6,640 nucleotides of DNA, taken from NCBI GenBank assembly GCA_964630015.1, contig CAZVTJ010000051.1:1-6640 (forward strand), read 5' to 3'. Positions within the stretch are counted from its first letter, which is position 1; each line of letters begins with the position of its first letter. The notes beneath the pieces are model-generated. The model made no database searches and was not told where the DNA came from. It saw nothing but the letters and a program-made list of their open reading frames with translations. Source of the DNA: CAZERT01 sp964630015 (GTDB lineage Bacteria > Patescibacteriota > Microgenomatia > UBA10105 > UBA927). This document shows, one piece after another, positions 1 to 6,176 of the stretch. A program made the translations under genes and the position numbers.

Positions 1-955
1 GCAGACCCGAAATAAATCCCAGTAGCAAAATAGCCCCGACAAGAGGAGAAATTGAATATATATACAAAATCGAATTCGGATAAAACAATACGTGATCCAG
101 CACCGTTCCAATGTTACCGGTAATATTCCACACGCCAGATGTGAAGATTGCAAAAAATGAAGCGAATGTATTTCCGGAAGAATATATATATATAGCCAGC
201 ATAAGCCAGGCGGGAATGATTGCGATAATGATTTCCGCAAACACTCTTGTATACGTTTTCGTTGTTATTGCACGGATACATTGTTCAATTCCCAAAGGAA
301 CAAGAACGATTATGCTGTAGTTATATCGGGTAAACATAAGGATGCAGTAGCTAAGAGAGAGCAGAATCCAATCAATAGTTTTTCGTGCGTGGTATGCGCG
401 TATATATAAAAGAACCGTTAATAGGGTTAACGTAACACCGATCATTTCGCGTAACCCTATGTGTGAAAAAATAATCATCATCGGAGAAGATAGAAATAGT
501 ATGGCTGAAATGATTGCATGTTGTTTTTTTTGATGTTTTGGAGCAAAGTTTCGGGAAAGCAAAAAAAAGATACACGCGGAAATGATATACCAGAATGTAT
601 TGATTATCCGTCCAACTGTTATAGTATCTCTGTTTAGTAATACTATTCCGATTGCATGAATAAGAGTCGGAAGTGGCGGGCGGTCAAAATGAATGAGATT
701 AACGGAAATTATTTTTTGAATATCGCCCGCACGTATTGCGTCCGCAGTCCAGGAAGCCCATTCCGCATATGCTGTTTCATCCCAGGCAACAATGAAGATA
801 TGGTTATAAATTAATGAAAGGATGAGGGAGAATAATACTGAACTTAAGATAATTAATACAGGGATAATCCATGGACGGAAACGCATATAGGTATTATGAA
901 TGAATGAATAACTGTTGTGCAATGAAGAAAGACGAGGGAATGAGAATATTTCCAT
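1..955 (-). CDS. GT-C family membrane glycosyltransferase, N-terminal part (cut by left edge)
   Basis: The minus-strand frame is open from an ATG at 955-953 to base 1, giving 318 residues with no stop, so the C-terminus lies outside the window. It reads as a polytopic membrane protein, with a first hydrophobic segment at about residues 28-50 and others near 118-135, 147-163, 171-187, 194-218, 240-258 and 300-318. The loop after the first segment holds AWDETAYAEWA (D59, E60) and then HFDRPP (89-94). This is the acidic loop motif expected of GT-C enzymes (PMT/ArnT, GT39 or GT83-like), which take sugar from a polyprenyl-phosphate donor on the outer membrane face. TRYNY at 209-213 also resembles these families. 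Substrate is unknown. No Shine-Dalgarno precedes the ATG, and M24 is an alternative start. The gene is divergent from the GT2 gene at 995, 39 nt away. The membrane GT-C class is well supported; the subfamily is not. Confidence 0.85.
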   Translation of the reverse strand, partial: MEIFSFPRLSSLHNSYSFIHNTYMRFRPWIIPVLIILSSVLFSLILSLIYNHIFIVAWDETAYAEWASWTADAIRAGDIQKIISVNLIHFDRPPLPTLIHAIGIVLLNRDTITVGRIINTFWYIISACIFFLLSRNFAPKHQKKQHAIISAILFLSSPMMIIFSHIGLREMIGVTLTLLTVLLYIRAYHARKTIDWILLSLSYCILMFTRYNYSIIVLVPLGIEQCIRAITTKTYTRVFAEIIIAIIPAWLMLAIYIYSSGNTFASFFAIFTSGVWNITGNIGTVLDHVLFYPNSILYIYSISPLVGAILLLGFISGL

Positions 956-994
956 TTTTGCTGTACAATACGGAAAATCATATTTGAAAGTATT
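956..994. promoter_or_regulatory. Short divergent intergenic region between GT-C and GT2 genes
   Basis: Only 39 nt separate the two divergent ATGs, so both promoters must overlap each other or the opposite coding regions. On the plus strand TACAAT at 964-969 could be a -10 element, but no good -35 lies 16-18 nt upstream. On the minus strand TTCAAATA falls 26-33 nt before the GT-C start, a spacing that would suit an archaeal TATA box. GAAAG at 986-990 is a poor, close Shine-Dalgarno candidate for the gene at 995. The promoter role follows from gene orientation; the individual boxes are weak. Confidence 0.35.
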
Positions 995-2041
995 ATGAAT
1001 ACACCATTTGTATCAATTATTCTTCCAGTAAAAAATGAGGGGAAAAACCTGCAAAATGTTCTCGCATCAATTAAAAAAATTAGATATCCAAAAAATAAAT
1101 ATGAAGTTATTCTTGTTGATGGCGGGTCAACGGATGACACAAAAAAAATTGCACAATCATTCCGCATAAAATTTCTTCATAATTCAAAAGGTATACGAAG
1201 TGTCGCGTGTAATATCGGCATACAGGCAGCAAAAGGGGAGTATCTGGCATTTACCGATGCTGATTGCATTGTTCCTAAACATTGGATTCAGGGATTACTA
1301 AAGGAAATGAAATATTCAGCAGTCGGTTCGGTAGGTGGTCCAAATATTACGCCACCAAACGATACTACCCTCGGAGCGGCAGTAGGTGATGTTTTTTCCC
1401 TTTTTACACGGGTTGGCGCTAGGCAGGGGATGCAGAAACAAACTATAACACGGGTGCACCATAACCCTGGATGCAACGTATTGTATAGAAAACAGGCAAT
1501 TACTGATGCTGGTGGTTTTGATTCCACCCTTATCACATGCGAAGATGAGGAATTGGACTGGAGGATTGAAAAAGTAGGATACTCACATATCTATACGCCA
1601 AATGTTATTGTCCTTCATGCACGGCGTTCTACGGTGCGGTCGTTTTATACGCAAGCATACAGGTATGCAATCGGGAGGATGCAGGCTGGCAAAAAATATC
1701 CGGCACTTTTTTCTTGGTATCATTTCGTTCCGGCAGTGTATGTTGTCTTGGTTTTTGTTAGTCCAGTTTTTTTATTATTTGGGAATACCTGGATGATGTT
1801 ACTTATGCTCTTTTATACAGCGTCACTCTTGGGTTTTTTGGCTGTAGGAACAATATTGGCAATTCGTTATCACCATGCCTCATTGAGTATGTATAGCATA
1901 TTATTATTTTCATGGATTTTTGGGTGGGGAATAGGTGTATGGTCCATGGTGTTTGGAATTTCCATGGAATTCCGTATGCATGAAGATGTAAAGAAAAAGG
2001 CATACCCCAAACCATCATTACTTGCGAAGCACCGCGTATAA
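995..2041 (+). CDS. GT2 family glycosyltransferase with C-terminal transmembrane segments
   Basis: A 348-residue protein with a GT-A catalytic domain at about residues 5-230. It opens with VSIILPVKNE (6-15), then VILVDGGSTDDT (38-49) for nucleotide-sugar binding. The metal-binding DxD is TDADC (D88, D90), and the acceptor-side acidic motif is CEDEELDWR (182-190). YRYAIGR (222-228) sits where processive relatives carry their QxxRW-like motif. Three hydrophobic segments follow (about 243-263, 266-290 and 300-322), then a basic tail. This matches inner-membrane GT2 enzymes of the ExoA type and related archaeal and CPR enzymes, which transfer sugar from a nucleotide donor to a lipid-linked or growing glycan on the cytoplasmic face. 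The sugar and acceptor cannot be told. The ATG is supported by motif position, since the catalytic domain begins within five residues. The TAA at 2039-2041 lies inside the end of the convergent neighbour. Confidence 0.9.
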   Translation: MNTPFVSIILPVKNEGKNLQNVLASIKKIRYPKNKYEVILVDGGSTDDTKKIAQSFRIKFLHNSKGIRSVACNIGIQAAKGEYLAFTDADCIVPKHWIQGLLKEMKYSAVGSVGGPNITPPNDTTLGAAVGDVFSLFTRVGARQGMQKQTITRVHHNPGCNVLYRKQAITDAGGFDSTLITCEDEELDWRIEKVGYSHIYTPNVIVLHARRSTVRSFYTQAYRYAIGRMQAGKKYPALFSWYHFVPAVYVVLVFVSPVFLLFGNTWMMLLMLFYTASLLGFLAVGTILAIRYHHASLSMYSILLFSWIFGWGIGVWSMVFGISMEFRMHEDVKKKAYPKPSLLAKHRV

Positions 2042-3163
2042 AAATGATGAATACATCATTTGGCCACCAATAGCAGCAGAACAACACGCCGCTAAGAATT
2101 CACGTTCATGAGCAAATGCCGTATACCCGCTTCCAACCCAAAGAAACGTCAAATATGTCATATACAAAAAACCAGCGGAAAAAAAGAAGAAACCGGTGAT
2201 CAGTAACCTATCAACAGTGACATATTTCAATAGGAAGTGCGTAAGCTGTCCGTAGGATAAATTCAGATAGCGTGCAGTAAACACCCGTGAAAAGAAACCA
2301 AGGAGTATTACCTGGAATCCCAATATCACCATGACTACACTTGCCATCATTGTATGGATATCCACTCCGGCAGAACCAATTTTCATTGGTCCAAATAACA
2401 ATCGGATGGTGAAAAACCCGCCAAATACCGTCAGCAACACTCCGGGAAAAATCAGGGCGTATGTTGGACTATACATAAGAATTGCCAATATATGCCGCCA
2501 TGTATCACGCAAGGGTGATAGTTTTGAAATACCTATCCGGCGTGCGTATGAAATTGGAATTTCCTTCATGGGGACTTTGTTAACGACGGCTTTTATGATC
2601 ATTTCCGATGCAAATTCCATGCCGCGGCTTTTGAGCTGTAGCCGTTCATATGTTTTTCGGGTAAGTGCCCGCATGCCGGTTTGCGAGTCATTTATTGAAG
2701 TGTTGTAAAAGATATTCAATAACCATGTAAGAATCGGATTACCGATGTGTCGGTTAAGCCAAGGCATAGCACCAGGTTCCATGGCACCAAGAAACCGTGA
2801 GCCTAAGACGATCTCCGATCCATGTTCAATTTCTTTCACGAATCTTGGGATATCACGCAAAGGATATGTCCTGTCCGCATCCGCCATCAAAAGAATTGAT
2901 CCATGGGCTCCATCAAAACCAGACCTGATTGCAGAGCCGTAACCTGGTACCGGCTCAAACAATACTCTTGCTTTTTCCTTACGGGCAATATATGCGGATT
3001 TGTCAGTAGAATTATTATCCACAACTAGTATTTCATTTCGATACCCTTTTTTTACTAACGGTCGCATGCCGATCCGTGCGTCCCGTATACACCCGGCGAT
3101 TGAATGTTCTTCGTTAAAACATGGAATGACGATAGAGACAAAGGGGTAAATAGTCTTTTTCAC
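2018..3163 (-). CDS. GT2 polyprenyl/dolichyl-phosphate glycosyltransferase-like membrane protein
   Basis: A 381-residue protein starting at GTG (3163-3161), the only convincing start, since VSIVIPCFNEE begins at residue 9. The domain has VVDNNSTD (47-54), the DxD region MADADRTYP (93-101), GSRF (121-124), DSQTGMR (159-165), GMEFASEM (181-188) and RRIGISKLSPLRD (208-220). The last three are hallmarks of the dolichyl-phosphate mannose/glucose synthase (DPM1-like) branch of GT2. Four hydrophobic segments follow (about 233-254, 271-293, 318-342 and 355-377), as in bacterial and archaeal homologues. The expected role is making a polyprenyl-phosphate-linked sugar at the cytoplasmic face, which could be the donor for the GT-C proteins in this window. 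The radical SAM gene lies 74 nt upstream on the same strand, so the two may be co-transcribed. The 3' end overlaps the convergent GT2 gene by 24 bp. The sugar is not predictable. Confidence 0.9.
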   Translation of the reverse strand: MKKTIYPFVSIVIPCFNEEHSIAGCIRDARIGMRPLVKKGYRNEILVVDNNSTDKSAYIARKEKARVLFEPVPGYGSAIRSGFDGAHGSILLMADADRTYPLRDIPRFVKEIEHGSEIVLGSRFLGAMEPGAMPWLNRHIGNPILTWLLNIFYNTSINDSQTGMRALTRKTYERLQLKSRGMEFASEMIIKAVVNKVPMKEIPISYARRIGISKLSPLRDTWRHILAILMYSPTYALIFPGVLLTVFGGFFTIRLLFGPMKIGSAGVDIHTMMASVVMVILGFQVILLGFFSRVFTARYLNLSYGQLTHFLLKYVTVDRLLITGFFFFSAGFLYMTYLTFLWVGSGYTAFAHEREFLAACCSAAIGGQMMYSSFLYAVLRK

Positions 3164-3189
3164 GATATACGTTATGTGGGCAAGGTACA

Positions 3190-3212
3190 GTGTATTGAGT
3201 CCAAGTATACAC
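3190..3212. repeat. Small inverted repeat between the HpnJ-like and GT2 genes
   Basis: GTGTAT (3190-3195) and ATACAC (3207-3212) form perfect 6-bp arms around an 11-nt loop. They lie in the 74-nt gap upstream of the GTG-started GT2 gene. No T-run follows in the minus direction, so it is not a good intrinsic terminator. It could be an operator half-site pair or chance. TATACT, read on the minus strand inside it, resembles a bacterial -10 box but lacks a clear -35. Confidence 0.25.
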
Positions 3213-3237
3213 GAAAAATTATGAAACGAAAGACATG

Positions 3238-4632
3238 CTATTTCTTTTTAATAATGCTTGGTATGACGTGAAGTGCTGTTCTAGATAACCGATACAGTTC
3301 TTCTACGGAATTAATATTGGATAGTGTTGAGAAGATATATTTTGGAGTGAAGTACAGCGAACGCATTGCCTGAAAACGGTTTTCTTCCAGCTGTTGCGTT
3401 GATAAGTGGGGGTAGGAAATGTTTCCGTCTTTTTTCAAAACCTTATGTTTTTTTGCCCACTCATAGAGCGGTGTTCCTTCTTCCGGTTGAGGAATAAAGA
3501 ACTGATACCCTTCAATGTTAAGCTTTTTTGCCCATGTAATAGTTTTTTGTATTGTCTGTTTAGTTTCACCAGGTAATCCAATAATGAAATCACCATGAAC
3601 CCGTAATCCTGCCTTTTTCGTATTCTCCGTGAAGTGCTCCATTTGATTCAGATTTGTTCCTTTTTTAATGTTTTGGAGAATAGTCTGATCAGCCGACTCA
3701 TATCCAACATGCAGGAACCGGCACCCTGCGTGTTTCATAAGCCTCAGTGTTTCGAGATCCATATTTGCGCGTGCATAACATGACCATGCCAGTTTAATTT
3801 TTTTTGCAATCAACTGTTCCGATAATTCACGAGCTCGACCGATGGCCAGGGTGTCGTCCTGAAAGAATACTTCGTTAACTTGCGGAAGTTCTTTTTTGAT
3901 ATACAGCAATTCTTCAATGACTCCATCAATATTCCTTGCCCTGTATTCGCTTCCGCCATGGATGGTGTTTGGCCATAAGCAAAAAGTGCATTTTCCCCAT
4001 ATACAACCCCGTGCAGTAAACATATCAATAAATGGATAAAGAAGGCTTGCCTGGTGGTATTTGCTGATAGGAATAAACTCTTTGTATATTTTTGTAACGA
4101 ACGGAAATTCATCAAGCTGTTTTGGAGTTAAAAAATGACGATCTGCGTTTGATACGATTTTTTCCCCATCCCGGTAAGTTAAGCCTAAAATTTTTTCCGG
4201 GGATTTTTCGTCTGCCAGATCAAGAACAATATCATCAAATTCACGCCTCGCAATTGCATCAATATTTGGATATTTTTCCAGAATTTTGTCAGGGTAATAG
4301 GAGCACCATGGTCCAACAAGCACAATTTTGCATCCTGTTTTTTCCTTGATAATTTTGCCAAGCCCAACATCATTGTCGATACTTTGTTGCGACACATAGA
4401 GCACAAGGAGATCGGGATTGAACTGCTGCGCATCCAGGACAGTTTTTTCGTGGCTCATATCTGCAACGAGCGCATCAGTAAGTTTTGCATGATGACCGTG
4501 TTTCAGAAGCCATCCCGTTGCGTATCCTAAAAAGATAGGGTACCAGTTACTGCCGGAAATTGATGGCCATGTACTTCTTGCTGATCGGATAAAATTATTC
4601 GTAAACGGGGGATTAAGCAAATATACGTTCAT
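3238..4632 (-). CDS. B12-binding-type radical SAM protein, HpnJ-like, with CX4CX2C cluster motif
   Basis: A 464-residue protein from ATG (4632-4630) to TAG (3240-3238). Residues 1-150 look like a cobalamin-binding Rossmann domain: YLLNPPF start, WYPIFLGYATGWLL (30-43), LVGPWCSYYPDKILEKYP (105-122). There is no DxHxxG, so any cobalamin would bind without that histidine. The radical SAM core (about 200-395) holds ARGCIWGKCTFCLWP (C210, C215, C218) for the [4Fe-4S] cluster, EVFFQDDT (254-261), HVGYES (308-313) and GDFIIGLPGE (347-356). CTFCLWP, WSCYARAN (283-290), NIKKG (321-325), SYPHLS and the YFTPKYI tail recall, from memory, HpnJ, which is implicated in making the cyclitol head group of hopanoids. 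The first Cys spacing is one residue longer than the usual CX3C. It lies upstream of the lipid-phosphate GT2 on the same strand and is divergent from the second radical SAM gene. Superfamily is near certain; HpnJ kinship is likely; the reaction is unknown. Confidence 0.88.
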   Translation of the reverse strand: MNVYLLNPPFTNNFIRSARSTWPSISGSNWYPIFLGYATGWLLKHGHHAKLTDALVADMSHEKTVLDAQQFNPDLLVLYVSQQSIDNDVGLGKIIKEKTGCKIVLVGPWCSYYPDKILEKYPNIDAIARREFDDIVLDLADEKSPEKILGLTYRDGEKIVSNADRHFLTPKQLDEFPFVTKIYKEFIPISKYHQASLLYPFIDMFTARGCIWGKCTFCLWPNTIHGGSEYRARNIDGVIEELLYIKKELPQVNEVFFQDDTLAIGRARELSEQLIAKKIKLAWSCYARANMDLETLRLMKHAGCRFLHVGYESADQTILQNIKKGTNLNQMEHFTENTKKAGLRVHGDFIIGLPGETKQTIQKTITWAKKLNIEGYQFFIPQPEEGTPLYEWAKKHKVLKKDGNISYPHLSTQQLEENRFQAMRSLYFTPKYIFSTLSNINSVEELYRLSRTALHVIPSIIKKK

Positions 4633-4716
4633 GATGTAACGATTCTATCATATACTTTTATGTACGCCGGAAGATCATTATACATATATAAATATCTATA
4701 AATAAACAGCGAAATC
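4633..4716. promoter_or_regulatory. AT-rich divergent promoter region between the two radical SAM genes
   Basis: This 84-nt region must carry promoters for both radical SAM genes. For the minus gene, CATAAAAG lies 23-30 nt before the ATG and TATGAT lies 15-20 nt before it. For the plus gene, TATAAATA occurs at -30 to -23 and TATAAA at -20 to -15 relative to 4717. The -30/-23 boxes would suit leaderless archaeal-type promoters. The nearer ones would suit bacterial -10 elements with very short leaders. No clear -35 hexamer is seen for either gene. The sequence alone does not settle which reading is right. Confidence 0.5.
4687..4704 (+). repeat. Tandem TATAAATA repeat with 10-nt period
   Basis: TATAAATA occurs at 4687-4694 and again at 4697-4704, separated by TC, so the copies lie one helical turn apart. 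This is just upstream of the plus-strand radical SAM start. It may be a duplicated core promoter element or simple AT-rich sequence. Confidence 0.5.
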
Positions 4717-6132
4717 ATGTATAGTAATTTAACTGAAATGAAGAAATCGATACTGTTAATTCAACCAAATTACAACATAAAAAAGGATGCAACAATCTGG
4801 ATGGTTAACCCACCGTTGGGTCCATGCTATATCGCAAGCGTTTTAGAACAGGCTGGTTACCCCGTAGAGATTCTTGATGCGAATGTTGAAAATTATTCAA
4901 TTGCGCAGACAATAAGAATAATTAAGAAAAAAAACCCTGATTATGTTGGTGTCAGTATTTTGACTCCCGCGGCGGATTGGTCTGTTGAATTAATCAGGAA
5001 ATTACCCAAGAACTTCATCACTATCGCAGGAGGTCCGCATTCATCCAGCTTACCGGAAGAGTTGGTAAAACGTGGTTTTTCCATTGCGGTTATCGGGGAA
5101 GGGGAGCAGACAACACTTGAAATTGTGTCCGGGCGTCCACTGGAAACGGTAGACGGGATTGTATATCGAAAAAAACGGAAAATTGTCCGAACGAAACCGC
5201 GAACCCCCGTTGATCCGAATTCCATTCCGTTTCCTGCACGTCATCTCATTAGAAACGGGGGAACGGATAGGCCATATGCTTCATCGGGAACCCGGTATTA
5301 TCCATGGGCGCAATTGTTTTCCAGTAGAGGGTGTCCTTTTAGCTGTTATTTTTGCAATAAGAATATATTCGGTTACCATTACCGTCCAAGGACTCCAGAA
5401 AATGTTTTAAAAGAAATTGATTATCTGGTCAAAACATATCATGTCAAGGAAATTGATATCTATGATGATAATTTCAATTTTGACATGAAACGCGCGGAAA
5501 TAATTTTAGACGGAATAATCCGCCGAAAGTATGCGTTAACCCTTCGGTTTTCAAACGGAATACGTGCAGATAAAGTATCCCCCAGACTTCTTTCTAAGAT
5601 GAAAAAAGCAGGGACTGATTATATTGCATATGGGGTAGAGACAGGGGATCCTGATATTCTCCGGTCAATTCCAAAAGGCGAAACACATGAACAGATAGCC
5701 AATGCCGTTCATTTAACGAAAAAAGCAGGAATACAGGTTGCCGGATTTTTTATTCTCGGGTTGATAGGCGATACGGTGGAAACAATGAAGCGAACAATAG
5801 ATTTTGCCAAGAATATGGATTTTGACATAATTCTTCTTAATATCGCAACACCATACCCCGGAACAAGGATGTGGAAAATGATCCTTGATAAAGGAGGGAA
5901 AATTTTTATTCAAAAATGGGTAGACTTTCACCATGTATCAGGGAGAATGCTGTATACCGTTCCCGGTATGGCAACACCAACAGAGGTTGAACATATGTAT
6001 AAACGCGCCAACAGAGATTTTTATTTCAGGCCAAAATATATCATGCAGCAAATTCCCAACATTTTTAAGCCCGGAATGATTCCCGTAATGTTTAACGGGT
6101 TAAAAAGAATTTTTTATACACAACACAATTAA
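4717..6132 (+). CDS. B12-binding-domain radical SAM protein (class B-like)
   Basis: A 471-residue protein ending at TAA (6130-6132). The N-terminal cobalamin-binding-type domain (about 8-145) shows MKKSILLIQPNYN, NPPLGPCYIASVLEQAGY (31-48), DYVGVSILTP (75-84), IAGGPHSSSLPEE (103-115) and VIGEGE (125-130). It lacks DxHxxG. The radical SAM core (about 196-400) has SSRGCPFSCYFCNK (C206, C210, C213), the canonical CX3CX2C for the [4Fe-4S] cluster, then YDDNF (249-253), YGVETG (305-310) and FFILGLIGD (344-352). The tail holds FYFRPKYI (435-442), echoing YFTPKYI in the divergent radical SAM protein. Enzymes of this build methylate or rearrange unactivated carbons. Context suggests a sugar or lipid substrate, but this is inference. 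An ATG at 4738 (MKKSILL) begins where family members usually start and may be the true start; neither ATG has a Shine-Dalgarno. The membrane protein gene follows after 44 nt on the same strand. Confidence 0.9.
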   Translation: MYSNLTEMKKSILLIQPNYNIKKDATIWMVNPPLGPCYIASVLEQAGYPVEILDANVENYSIAQTIRIIKKKNPDYVGVSILTPAADWSVELIRKLPKNFITIAGGPHSSSLPEELVKRGFSIAVIGEGEQTTLEIVSGRPLETVDGIVYRKKRKIVRTKPRTPVDPNSIPFPARHLIRNGGTDRPYASSGTRYYPWAQLFSSRGCPFSCYFCNKNIFGYHYRPRTPENVLKEIDYLVKTYHVKEIDIYDDNFNFDMKRAEIILDGIIRRKYALTLRFSNGIRADKVSPRLLSKMKKAGTDYIAYGVETGDPDILRSIPKGETHEQIANAVHLTKKAGIQVAGFFILGLIGDTVETMKRTIDFAKNMDFDIILLNIATPYPGTRMWKMILDKGGKIFIQKWVDFHHVSGRMLYTVPGMATPTEVEHMYKRANRDFYFRPKYIMQQIPNIFKPGMIPVMFNGLKRIFYTQHN

Positions 6133-6146
6133 TTGAGTCTTTTTTC

Positions 6147-6174
6147 CTCATGTATTTTTGGATATAGTCATGAG
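6147..6174. repeat. Inverted repeat CTCATG/CATGAG before the last gene
   Basis: CTCATG (6147-6152) and CATGAG (6169-6174) are perfect 6-bp arms with a 16-nt AT-rich loop. The second arm ends two bases before the ATG at 6177. A hairpin here could shade the start region of the membrane protein gene, but arms this short can occur by chance. No terminator-like T-run follows, so the upstream radical SAM gene and the membrane gene may be read as one transcript. Confidence 0.2.
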
Positions 6175-6176
6175 TA

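Noticed and set aside
182..194. Alternating TA run (six TA units) as a possible phase-variation tract in the GT-C gene
   Set aside because: It encodes ordinary hydrophobic Ile-Tyr residues in a membrane segment, is short, and the frame is intact; AT-rich DNA makes this expected.
521..558. Runs of eight T and eight A as possible slippage switches
   Set aside because: They encode Lys- and Phe-rich stretches in frame, and similar runs occur throughout the window; there is no sign of a broken frame.
853..1167. Open frame of 104 codons on the minus strand spanning the divergent gap
   Set aside because: It is antisense to the start of the GT2 gene and out of frame with the GT-C gene; the GT-C and GT2 readings carry recognisable motifs, this one does not.
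2331..2942. Two plus-strand open frames inside the DPM-like GT2
   Set aside because: They mirror the strongly motif-bearing minus-strand gene and show no domain-like sequence.
6133..6176. Intrinsic terminator after the second radical SAM gene (T-run at 6140-6145)
   Set aside because: The T-run is not preceded by a GC-rich hairpin; the only inverted repeat lies after it.
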